From: Tetraselmis striata
Taxonomy: Eukaryota; Chlorophyta; Chlorodendrophyceae; Chlorodendrales; Chlorodendraceae
Reading direction: 5' to 3'
Assembly (NCBI GenBank): GCA_006384855.1
Contig: VCJN01002673.1
Span: 62,001-126,000 of the forward strand
DNA length: 64,000 nucleotides
Within the stretch, counting starts at the first letter, position 1, and every line of letters starts with the position of its first letter. The translations under genes and the position numbers were made by a program. A model generated the notes under the pieces. The model saw only the letters and a program-made list of their open reading frames with translations. It was not told where the DNA came from and made no database searches. This document shows, piece by piece, positions 46,601 through 56,700 of the stretch.

Positions 46601-47730
46601 GTGTATAGCGCACCAAATCCGCAGTCAGCATGAAAGGGACGAGCCTATGCCATACAAACCATCGCAACTCTTTGCGTTATTATCCCCAAAACCTTGATAC
46701 ATGCATCCACCACGTGATAGCACACGAGGTCGGGTGCCAGGCTGAGCGATGGCCTCACCGAGCATGGTGACACAGTGCAAATTTCCTTCCGCGTACTTGC
46801 ACAGCTCATAACCAGCATACAAATTCGGGTCCTGGCACAACGGAGGCTGGCTGGCGAGCGGAATGACCTGAGCCGCAACAGTTCATGTCAGTCATGGTGT
46901 GGTAAGGTATTCCAAATTCAGCACAGAAGCTCTGTAAAAAAAACTTTGAAGAGCAGATTAGTTGTGCCAGCCGGGAGGACTGTGCACCTCCGCGCAGTTT
47001 CCAGTATCGAGCATCCTTTTGCAGTGCCGGGAAATCTTCAGAGGGTTTTGTGCAGGCCTGGTGATCTTGAAGCGCCGCGACACCTCCTGCAACGCCGCTG
47101 GCATAAGCTTTTCCGAGATAAACTTGTAAACCTCGCAGTCTTTGCCCGCGCAGTCCGCTGGGGCAGCCATGTTTGCCTGAATGCGGACAGAAGCTGGCTG
47201 GGCTGGCGTGTCGGCTGTGTCCTCATACTGACCAATTCGTCGGTACATGTCCTTGGTAACTTGCGTATACTCTTTGTGCACACTCAGGTGGTCCTTCAGC
47301 TGCCGGGCGAAACGGAGGTCGCTGTGGCCGTCTAGGCGCTCAGTCCGCCTTTGCGTCCCGAGCTCTGCTCCGTCACTCCCACTACCACGCTGGGCAGCTG
47401 TTCGCTGCACGGCAAAGCCACACAACACCACGAAACCTGCGAGAATAGGAAGACAGAAAGACTCTCAGCTCATGGGTGCAGCACTTTCAAACCGTCAGCG
47501 GGGCGAGCGAATCCCCAACTAGTTGAACCTGTACAGCTAAGGGAGCGACTCCCGGGGTTGAGGCAATTTCCGCCGCCCCGGCTGAGACGTATACAAGCAG
47601 CACGACGACGACTCCAAGCCACAACCCCATTTGCGAAACATGCCATACGGAGCAGCAAGCCCGTAACACCACGCCTGTACTTACCTATGATAATGGCGAC
47701 AGGCCATCTGCCGCCAGCCCGCGGCGCCAT
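40642..47730 (-). CDS. Leishmanolysin-like (M8) type I membrane protein with Cys-rich modules
   Basis: Eight exons, all phases closing: 47685-47730, 46988-47436, 46693-46867, 45785-46112, 45555-45663, 43019-45418, 41676-42926 and 40642-41541, encoding about 1,885 residues. Residues 1-32 are a signal peptide. The M8 fold follows: GVEDTDFVL, then RPLVGYINFC, the zinc site at 368-372, SHW (third His 445) and ELMT (Met-turn 456). Then come Cys-rich C-terminal M8 domain, an EGF-like module, a DADQDGQPDSND calcium-loop-like stretch and a Ser/Asp-rich linker. Two repeated ~200-residue modules each contain C-G-V-C-x-G and end in GVCGN-ICE-GEM. A second EGF-like module, one transmembrane helix (about 1739-1766) and a cytoplasmic Gln-rich tail finish it. 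The zinc motif is HQVIH, not HExxH, so proteolysis is doubtful. An acidic insertion of about 75 residues (exon 4) interrupts the M8 fold. Confidence 0.9.
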
Positions 47731-49250
47731 CTTGGCCTGCTGGGTGCCACGCGTCAGCGCTGCTTGCCCCGAGTATCTGGCCCTTGGCGGCGCGCACGAC
47801 GCCCCGGCCGCCCTCTCGCGCTACACAGACCAAAGCCCCGCCCAAGGCAAATGTTGACCGCCAACCTAAATCCCAAGCAAATGTGCCAGGTATCCCCCTG
47901 CAAGCGTCACCCGCGGTGTGTCGGTGGCGACGGATGTGGTGCGGGCTGACACGAGGGAAGCTTTTTTGGCGCCGCTGACAAACGGTTGGTCTAACGGTCA
48001 CCGCTCGCGGGCGCCGCCAGTATCTATCGACCCGACGGCGGCAGGGTTGAGCTGCAGTAGCAAACTCGCAAAGCTTCGCTCAAGCAGAAATGGTGCGATA
48101 CCCTGTCGGGCGATAGTCCTGAGGTTGGTAGCCGTGCGTAGGTGTAGGGAGATGCCCCTCGAGTGTGAAACGCTGTAGGGGCCAGTACGCTGTTGGCCAT
48201 GCAGGATGGAGGATGGAGAGCGACACAGCAGGCGGTGACGTTGTACCTGTACTACCAGGGGTCACCTGGTACTACTCGAAACGACATCAGGGCTTGCTAT
48301 CATCACCCGTACACTATCTCGATAATATCAGTACGGGTTACCAGCTGCTATGTCGCGGGAGGAGTGCGGGACGTCGTACGGTATACTCGTTGGTAGTTAC
48401 GGCGCGCTCTACTTCTACCGTACCAGTAATCGTGCCTCGTGCGGGATGCGGGCCGCTTTTAGTTTGGCGGCTTGCTTTGTTGATCTTTTCCTACCACGCT
48501 GGGGATACTGCATTTAGCGGTAGGTGGATTTGTTTATACTAGTGGCCTTTTTAGTCGTTGCTAAGTATTAACTGAGGTTATAAAACGACAACCGAGTGAT
48601 GCCCCAATCCTATAGCGGTGCCAGCCCTAGTCGGCCGTGTGCAATCGGCGCCACGATGCTCCGGAAATTTCCGGAATCAGCCTGCGCCGATTCGTACATC
48701 GGCCGCCGGCATCCCCGGCACCGGAAGGTTGGTGGCAGCAGCTCTAGACCCTTCGACAGCACTGGCTATTTAGGCGGGACACGGACTCGGCACAGTCCAT
48801 CCCTTTTGCTGTTGCGCAACACCCACCCTCCACTCCCATCCTGGTTGTCTTGCCTGGCCTCAGCGCCGATGTAATTCACCGACACTGGTCCTTTGGCAAA
48901 ACTGACTGTGCCTCCCTCTGCCCAGTGCCTACCTGCCTGCTCATGGAAGTAGTTTAAATTCACACCAGTAAGTAATGGTACTGAAGTACTGGTTGCCGTT
49001 GGTTGTACACGTCGTACTTTGTGATGTCGTACGGGTTCAGACGTGGTTACAAGAAACCACGGATTTATTAAGAAAGTGCACTGCTACTGCCTTAGTCGCT
49101 ACATCCATTCCCGCTTCTACGAAAGAAATTTAAAAGAAAATGGTCGGTCCCGGCCGGTAGTTTTCCGGGTGCACCCGTACTGGCCTTACCGTACGATGCC
49201 GTATTTCAATAATATGTACAGTGACTATACCGATATAATAAACATTGCGT
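47731..49250. other. Upstream flank of the leishmanolysin-like gene, no other gene
   Basis: The first few hundred bases should hold the promoter of the minus-strand gene. The remaining frames are short and lack motifs. Confidence 0.4.
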
Positions 49251-49845
49251 CCCCCCCCCCCCCCCCGTTCACTATGTCGGTATGTTCACTATATCGGTGT
49301 TCATTATAAGCAGGCCCACCCGACCGCTATAGTAAACGGTTTACTAAATCGGTACTATTGTTTATTGTAACGGTGACCCCGTTCACTGTAGCAGTCTCCA
49401 GGCCTTATCCTGCAGTTGTCTAGATAGGAACAGCGCTGCTCGGTGGGCGTCGCCATGGCGCGATGGCGACAGACGCGGTGGGGCAGTTGAGTGGCGGTGG
49501 GCGCAATGTGCCGCAGTGTGCCGCCGCCGCCGCCGCCGCCGAGTGGCTGTAGAGGCCTCTGCGCCCGTACTGGAACGGTACCGGCTATCGGAACACGCCA
49601 ACGGCCGGGTTCGGCGTCGGCAACACTGCCGTTATGTAGAGAAGTTTACTATATCGGTATAGTTTGGGGCATTGTGTCCCCCCCCCCCCCCGTTCACTAT
49701 AGCGGTAAGTTTATTATATTGGTAAGTTTATTATAGGGGTATACATAGGGATTTTTCCCGGTGTTAAGAATCCGTCCCCCCCCCCCCGTTCACTATATCG
49801 GTATGTTCACTATATCGGTATTCATTATATCGGTATAGTCACTGT
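49251..49845. repeat. Poly-C plus TTCACTATATCGGTA repeat cluster
   Basis: C tracts at 49251-49266, 49678-49691 and about 49775-49787 are each followed directly by GTTCACTATA(T/G)CGGTA-type words. Variants of the word (TTCACTATATCGGTA, TTCATTATATCGGTA, TTTACTATATCGGTA, TTTATTATATTGGTA) occur about ten times, and an inverted form (CTATAGTAAACGG) at 49327. The middle part 49400-49620 is unrelated. Confidence 0.6.
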
Positions 49846-50228
49846 AATCGAGTCTGGTTTTGCCAATACGGATGCGGAGGCCGTCTTACATGGAAAAGCG
49901 CCATTGTATGGCTAGGAAAGTTCAGCGAAAGGGGAGGGAATGTCGGAGGAACCCGCAGGGCGGAGGCGGAAAACGGGAGAGCGCTGCCGAAGGCAGCGAG
50001 CTGGAAGATGGCAGACGAGCTGCTGGTGGCTGTCCTAAGTAGCTCCCGGGCCGGGAGCGCATGGCTCGCGGGCGATGGGGCAGCCCGTACCGAAACCCGA
50101 TGGTACCAGTTATTTCACCGGTTGAAACCAGACATACCATACGGGTCGCACTAGGACAGTAAAATTGTTAGGAAACCCCATAAACACGTGTAGATAATTT
50201 CAACATGCAATCGAGTCTGGTTTTGCCA
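49846..50228 (+). mobile_element. 343-bp insertion flanked by a 20-bp direct repeat
   Basis: AATCGAGTCTGGTTTTGCCA is present at 49846-49865 and identically at 50209-50228. The 343 bp between them contain, from 49989 to about 50198, a close copy of 55570-55779, including the palindrome AGCTCCCGGGCCGGGAGC and the frame fragment ELLVAVLSSSRAGSAWLA. This looks like a 5'-truncated retroposed copy with its target duplication. Confidence 0.6.
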
Positions 50229-52382
50229 GTTCATATATATGCGAGCGTGGGCACTCGGCAGGCGTGCTGACCATACAAAGGCGGAGGATGTCTTGAGTTG
50301 CAGCAGGGGTCTCGCGCCGAGAGATTAGGACCTCGATCGAGGGGCAAGCGCAGAATATACGCGGACGGGAGATGTTGACGCCGGCGCGACATAGGCCGGA
50401 CGTGTCGCGGAATTAAGGCGCCGTCTCCCGACGGCGCCCTACAGGATAGGCCGCGCGCCTTGGTGGCCGCGTGCGGCACGAGCCGGAATTGCATGCTAGT
50501 ATAACCGGCCAAGTTGGCGACGAGCGCCCAGCAAAGCAGCGGCACAGTCACTAGTAGGACGAGTACAGCTGCGCGCACGTGCGCGCGAGCGCGCCGCGTA
50601 TAGCCATGTGAAGTACTCGTACGCTGTATGCGATGCGATGGTAACTTTGCACATGTACTGGCGATGCATGTTACGAGGGGTGGACACGCAACAACGCGCG
50701 ATGACAGCGGTGTAAGGCCGCCGCGGCCATCACCAACGGCGGTCGTTTCGCCGCCTCGCGTGAAGGGCGGCGGGTGAAACGCACGACGCTTAAGGTCGCG
50801 GGAACGTGGGACCATGCGTGGTCATGCCGTACCAGCTCTTAGATGTGTCGGGGTCGGTTGTCGGCGACGTCGCAGAAGACCCGCCGACTGGGTAAGCTGT
50901 CACCGCGGGTTCTACTTCGCGGAGTGCGGTGAGGTGGCCGCCGATGTTGCACCATCGACGGCCGCCGACCATCTCACAAGTCGCAATCGTATGTTGACGC
51001 CACATAATGCGCAAGTCGCGTTGGGTGGCGGAGCTGCCCCCTGGCGGGCAGCTCGTGTTGTCACAGATGAGATGTCGTGACGTTTGGGAGCGGGTTAGTC
51101 GGCATCGAGGCCCTTGTGGCCTACGCCGGCCCGCAACGATGCCAATGATGGCGGGGCGCGAAAGTGACGACGAGGCGGCCGCCGCTGCTGCACCAGCAAC
51201 GGGCGCCGAGGTTCCAAACCCGGAGTCGAAATTGAAATTGAAATTGAAATTGATTACAACTGCTAGTCTGCTACGTCCACTGGCCCAGACTGAGTTGTTT
51301 TTAGGACCTGCTATTTCTGACCATGGTAGGGAACACTAGGTGTAATTACAGGTCAAGCTAACGGCCTTCCTCCTGTGTGCCCAAGCCCGTCCTCCTTCCT
51401 GCGGGCTGAAGCTAGGAGAGCAGCGCCCCCCCGTTGTCCCTACCTACGTCAGGCCTATCCCATCAAGAGCTCAGCATGCCAGCTTCGGCAGCCGAAGCGT
51501 CCCGCCTGCAGCTACCAAGTTGTGATGGCGAAAGGGGGCTGACCGGAGTAGCTATGTGGTGCTCAGTATTTATCCACCGCTGACTGAGCCGGCTAGTATG
51601 ATAAGTGGGGGCTGCGGTGCCCTCCGACATGTAATTGAGGAGGTGATGTCTGTGGTGGCTGTGGGAATCGGCTGTGTGTGTTCTATGTGTGTGGTGAGTT
51701 TCCGGGTGTGTGGTGGTGTATGAGCTGCCCCGGGCACATGGTTAGCGGTGGGCGGTGGTCTTGAGTCAGCCGGCTTGGTTGTTGCTGCAGTGGCTCGCTC
51801 AGCAGCTTACTGGTGCGAGCTGTTGGACGAGTGGGCTGCATCGTCGTATGTTATCCACTCGCTTTCTGAGCTGCGGGTGCCAGAGAGGCGTGGCTTGCTC
51901 CTGCTGCGGTTGCGGGTGGCGCCGTCCGAGCGGCTGCGGCCCCGGGGCTGCTTCTTCTTGATCTTAGTAGTTGTGGCTGTCTTGCCTTTGCCAGCTGGGG
52001 TGGGCTGGATGGGGTGACGTTCCAGCTCGATGGAGATGCGCTGTGGTTTGCTCAGTTGGTGGGACTCCGCTGTGAGGCTGGCCAGGTTGGCGGCTATTGC
52101 GGGTTTGCTGGCAGGAGAGGACCGGGCGAGCAGCTCTGTGGCTGCGGTGGTGAGGTGATGTAGTAGTTCTGCCAGGCTCTATGTGGTGCCATTGGGTGTG
52201 CCCTCCCGGAATGTGCGGTGTACTGTTGAGCGCTGGGGGGAAGCGAGGGATATGTCAGCCGGACATGGTGTCTCTGTTGCTTCGCCCTGGGTGGTGTCCA
52301 CCTCCATGGCGCTGTCGTTCTCCTCGTAGGGTAAGTATTTTTTTATTTCCTGGATTTGACAGAAATATTTCCCAAAAAATAT
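50229..52382. other. Spacer, no gene recognised
   Basis: It contains a 9-bp-stem hairpin at 51031-51054 (GAGCTGCCC/GGGCAGCTC), matched by another at 54783-54806. The stretch 51228-51252 is a short GAAATT repeat. Frames here lack motifs and codon bias is not convincing. Confidence 0.35.
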
Positions 52383-54233
52383 TTATTCCTCCTCGTAGTT
52401 CAGCTTCAGTTCCTCCTCGTCGTCCGCCTGTGCTACCGGCATGGCAGTTGCCGCTGGGGCTGTGGCTGTAGGTGCAGGGGCTGGGTGGGCTGCTCCGGGG
52501 GCGCGCTCTGGTGCTGCTCCGCGCTCGTCGATGGCTGCTACTGCGTTCGCGACCGCTCCGCGTCTCGGTGGTGCTTGCTCGAACCCTTGGGGGGGAGCGT
52601 CACGGACCTGGGGTGCGATCTGGGTTGTTGGGGTCGCTGGAAGTGGGATTTGGATTGGGTCTGCCGGTGGTGGGGCTAACGATGTGTCGGCAGGGCGCCT
52701 CACGGTTGGTGCCGGGGCTGGCTCGCGCCGGGCATTGATCTTCCCGCACGCTTTCGACACGGTCTTGCGCCACTGGTCTGTTTTGTCGGTGCTGCGGGTG
52801 CCACCGATGATGCTGTGGTGGTGGGCGCTCAGCTGCAGGGTGAGGGTGTAGATTGGGCGTCTGGTGGCTCGCAGGGCGAGGGATGCCGGGGCGGTCTTCC
52901 GGGCCTTCTTTCGCAGGCCTATCGCTGCGCGACGGATCTGGTTGTGACCATCGTCGTCTCCCAGTTCTCCCGCCTCCCTGATCGTCTGGCTGAAGGGCTG
53001 GATGAGCAGCTCCGGGGGGTCGAACTCGGACTATGTGAGGTAGATGACGATGGTGCGGAGGCGTATCGCCCGCAGTATCGCGACAGGGGAGGTGAGAGCC
53101 ACTGCTAGGCGCATGGTGTCCGCGAACTTCTCGTCTTCTTTGCCGAGGGAGATGGCGCAGCGGTTGTCGTCTCCCACGCGCAGCAATGTCGGTTTGGTGT
53201 GGTGGAGGTACATCTGGACGCCGGCAGCTACCATGGTGTCCGTCAGCCGTTGCGCATGTTGCAGTTCCGGGGGTGTGTTGGTGCGCTGGCTGATGGTAGC
53301 TGCGATGGCCTCCGCCAGCTGCTCCACCGTCGGCAGCTCCAGGTGGGCCAGGGGGCATGTGCAGATCGCTCTGGCCGTCAGTGAGCATCGGAAGAACTGT
53401 TTGGGTAGTGCCGGGGGCAGTACTCCTAGGAGTGGGGTGGTTGGCGGGTCCTCTCGGTCCTCGCTCTGTTCTACTGTGACATGGATCACTGCTCGGCCCG
53501 GCGACTGGTCGCCAAACGGCAGCGCCAATACTGCGTCGCATCACACGTCCTAGAGTCGGCGCGCCGCTTCATGATCGAGGAGTTCGAGGCGCACCGAGTC
53601 GGCTGAGCGGCGGGCTTTCCATACCTCGCGGACCTCTAGGAGGGCCTGTAGTATGCGGGTCGGGGGGCAGATGACGGCGTCGTCTGCGTCTGTGTTGGCC
53701 TCGTACTCGGCGCAGGCTCGCACTCCAGCGAGTGCCAGGACGTATGTTGGTGTCGCCGCCGGTTGGTCTGTCGCCCCTTCGCTCGGCTGGGGTTAGTCGT
53801 ACGCTAGGAGGAGGCCCTCCGCCAGTCGCAGCCACATGTCGGCCTCCGCGATGCCTATGAACGCGGGGGAGCGAAGCCACACTTGGTGTACCGGCCTCTC
53901 GATGTCATCGAGGTGTGGAGCTCCGAACAAGCGGGTGGAGCAGCGGCGGCCCTGGCGGTCGAGGATCGCAATGCCCTCTCTTGTCCACTGGGTATGTAGA
54001 ACGCACACGGCTGTTTCTCTGCGGGCCAGTCGCAAGATGACGGACCCGGTGGTGGTGGGGAGCGTAATGCCGCTCGGTGCAGCGGGGTCGGCGGCGATGG
54101 GTTTGGGAGGACGGCGAGTCACCACTCTGACGTGTGCTGGTAGTATTTGAACTCCGATTTTGGGGCTGAGGGTGCGGATCAGGTTCGTCACATTCCGGCC
54201 GCGCGACTCCTCGTCCATAGCTTCCCACCACAT
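52383..54233 (-). pseudogene. Unrecognised 617-codon frame broken only by nonsense codons
   Basis: One minus-strand frame runs from 54233 to TAA at 52383 with no indel. It is interrupted by TAA at 53793-53795, TAG at 53550-53552, TGA at 53541-53543 and TAG at 53031-53033. Between the stops the protein looks real: WWEAMDEESRGRNVTNLIRT, then LAGVRACAEYEANTDADDAV, ELPTVEQLAEAIAATISQRT, ELLIQPFSQTIREAGELGDD and a C-terminal Pro/Ala-rich region ending in acidic residues (ADDEEELKLNYEEE). No known domain is recognised. Another frame (54188-54577), overlapping it by 46 nt, holds a stretch like an RNA-binding fold (HLLLTGLPAGTDDAPHVSLL) and could be its N-terminal part after a one-base shift. A retroelement ORF1-type protein is possible but unproven. 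Confidence 0.5.
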
Positions 54234-54577
54234 CGCTGGGCCACCAGATCGCCGAACAGTAGGGACACATGGGGGGCATCGTCCGTGCCGGCTGGGAGGC
54301 CGGTGAGAAGTAGGTGGGATGGGCGTTGTAGCACACGTATGTGGTGGCGGGTTGCTGGTGGGAGTGTGTGCCTGGGTTTTTTTTTGCAGTTACGACCGTG
54401 CGGATCGCTGGCTGTTGCACCTGCCGCCTCGTAGCGCGGCCAGAAAGGTGCCGGCCCCGGCGTCCTGTTGCTCCTCAGATCTGTCTGTGTCCATGCTGGC
54501 TGTGGTGGTGTCCTCCTGGAGGGTCTGCTCTTCACCTGCTCTTCACGCCGCTCTGGGGGCATGCCGGCAGTTGGCAT
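54188..54577 (-). pseudogene. Upstream frame, possibly the N-terminal part of the 52383-54233 frame
   Basis: A 129-codon frame, basic and Pro/Arg-rich at the start, then HHIRVLQRPSHLLLTGLPAG. It overlaps the next frame by 46 nt. It could be a separate small ORF, or the same protein split by an indel. Confidence 0.35.
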
Positions 54578-54599
54578 GGTGGTGGGTCGTCCGGTCGTC

Positions 54600-55465
54600 G
54601 GACGGTCTACCGTTTCGCAGGAGGATCACACTACCAGTACCACTAGCCGCGCCGGCTCGCCCGGATTTAGTACATACGCAGTACTTCGCCCGGTGTTAAG
54701 GGCCGGCTGGAAAGTGAGGTCTACCCGAAGTGGAACATGGGTAGTTACGGACACCACGAGACGTCAAGCACGCCGTGTGGTAGAGCTGCCCCCCGGCGGG
54801 CAGCTGCAGGTTGTCGTAGTCCTTGCGACGACGACGTTGCAGTAGGAGACGTCGGAGACGCGTCGGGACGAGCCGCACAAACGCCTCCCACTGCGACCAC
54901 AACACACGTTGCTGCAACATGATAAGGGCGAGGGCAACGAGCCCTCTTAAAAAAGCGGCGCCATCCCCGTAACGGACCAATTACGCGAGTAGTTACGGAA
55001 AACCACAGCGCGTAACGACCGTTGATGCCACGACGCTCTGCTTCGAGGACATGCGGACCGGGTTGAAGTGTCTTGCGGGACAACATATGGCGGCCCCGAC
55101 GACACGGACGTCCTCCTTCGTCCGCGCCGATTTGATGCGGTAGGCGTAGTTATCGTCGTTGACAACCGTGACGAGCGGCATCCATGGTCGGTGCCGAGCG
55201 CGTCCACTTCACCTATCCTCACGAGTTGACTACCGTGAGAGGGTGCTCCACTGCGGGAGCCCCGAAGGCTGCGCCCCGACTTCGGGTGTTGAGGTTTAAC
55301 CCCCCCAACGAGGACCCCCCAGCTCCAATTCCTTCCCGTGCGAATCGCTACCCGAAAACGTCCCAACTGCAAAGATAAGGCAAAAACGGAAAACGACCGC
55401 GGGCGCACGAGTAGGGAAACCCACATTACCGAGGGGCTGTCTGTCGCTCCCTGATGTTGTAACGC
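54600..55465. other. Spacer with hairpin
   Basis: Hairpin at 54783-54806 (GAGCTGCCC, loop, GGGCAGCT) resembling that at 51031. No supported gene. Confidence 0.35.
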
Positions 55466-55779
55466 ATGTGCACGGCACGACGACTTATCATTGGGTGGAT
55501 GAACCTCGGTGAGGAATGGTTCAACCTCTATGACCCTTGCGCGCACAAGTACGTGAAGCCGCTGCGGCGGAAGGCAACGAGCTGGAAGATGGTAGACGAG
55601 CTGCTGGTGGCTGTCCTAAGTAGCTCCCGGGCCGGGAGCGCATGGCTCGCGAGCGATGGGGCAGCCCGTACTGAAACCCGATGGTACCAGTTATTTAAGC
55701 GGTTGAAACCACTGACAGACCGTACGGGTAGCACTAGGACAGTTAAATTGTTAGGAAACCCCATAAACACGTTTAGATC
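55466..55779 (+). mobile_element. 3' end of an unnamed mobile-element ORF, longer copy
   Basis: The frame from 55466 reads GWMNLGEEWFNLYDPCAHKY and DELLVAVLSSSRAGSAWLAS, then LFKRLKPL and LLGNPIN. From 55570 to 55779 the DNA is duplicated at 49989-50198, where the frame is also kept to the QLFHRLKP block. The duplicated part ends near AAACCCCATAAACACG in both, which marks the probable 3' end. The open frame continues to 56122, but after 55779 it has no partner and is probably not coding. Not recognised as a known domain. Confidence 0.45.
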
Positions 55780-56700
55780 ATATCAGTGTACAGTATATTT
55801 ATTTATTCAAAGGGAGGGGGCTGTATGCTTTGCCGAAACGTCGCCTTGGCTTGGGTTACAGTATTTTCTGCTAGGGCAGGAGCCTGTCGGCAAACCGCAA
55901 GAACACAAAGCACAAAGTCAGGAAGGGGGGGCGGACACGACCCGCCACATTGTAGGCGGGGACGCAACCCGCCACATGGTAAACACGGCGCGAAGATGGA
56001 ATCAACATGGGGACAGCAGGGAGCCCACCCGTTTTTATAGAATACTAACTCGAGCGGGGTCGACTCACTGCGATGTGTCGGAGTTGACCGTGCTCATTGT
56101 CACTGCCTTTTTCTACGTCTGATTTTGGGTGATGTACCTCGCCCGTAGTACAGCGGTCCATGCTCGTGATTTGTTAGGGCTACACCTAACCCTACACCAA
56201 ATCCTACACCTAACTCTGCACTATACCCACATAACCACTTATCTCATATTATTATCATTTCCTATATTATATCATTACCTGCCGTACTCCTGTAACTCGT
56301 ACAGTAACATGTACGCATATCATTTATCATACTCAATCCCAATCATCGATGCTTAACAATTTCCCGATGCTGCTACTGACATTCCCCGATGCTATATTTC
56401 CACAATGCCCAAGGCTGACCGCTGAACTGCTTTGCCGCTGTGCTGCTCTGTGCTGCTGACTGCCGCTAAATAGCTTATCCAGCTGATGATCATGTAACAT
56501 TCGATACTGTTTTCCCACAACCTTTGCCTTCTTGTCTCTAATTGCATTAGGGCATTATTGTACCTCACATTGGTTTCGTTCGAGCTCAGGTTTAAGATCC
56601 CCACCGCGCTTCCACCGCGTATGACCCCCCACCCCCCTGCCATCGTGAAGAACTAGCCTGTCACTGCCGCCGCCGCTACCGCTAACCATCGAAGTGCAGA
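55780..56700. other. Spacer, no gene recognised
   Basis: AT-richer from 56180. Contains CTACACCTAACCC-like words at 56177-56226 that are not telomeric arrays. Confidence 0.4.

Noticed and set aside
52383..54233. Reassignment of stop codons as an explanation of the in-frame TAA/TAG/TGA
   Set aside because: Intact conserved genes in the same window end in TAA (RPS8), TAG (VPS26) and TGA (p44, cornichon, M8 gene, At5g03900-like), so all three act as stops.
56177..56226. Telomeric repeat array
   Set aside because: Only a few irregular CTACACCTAACC-like words are present; there is no run of CCCTAAA or another regular telomere unit.
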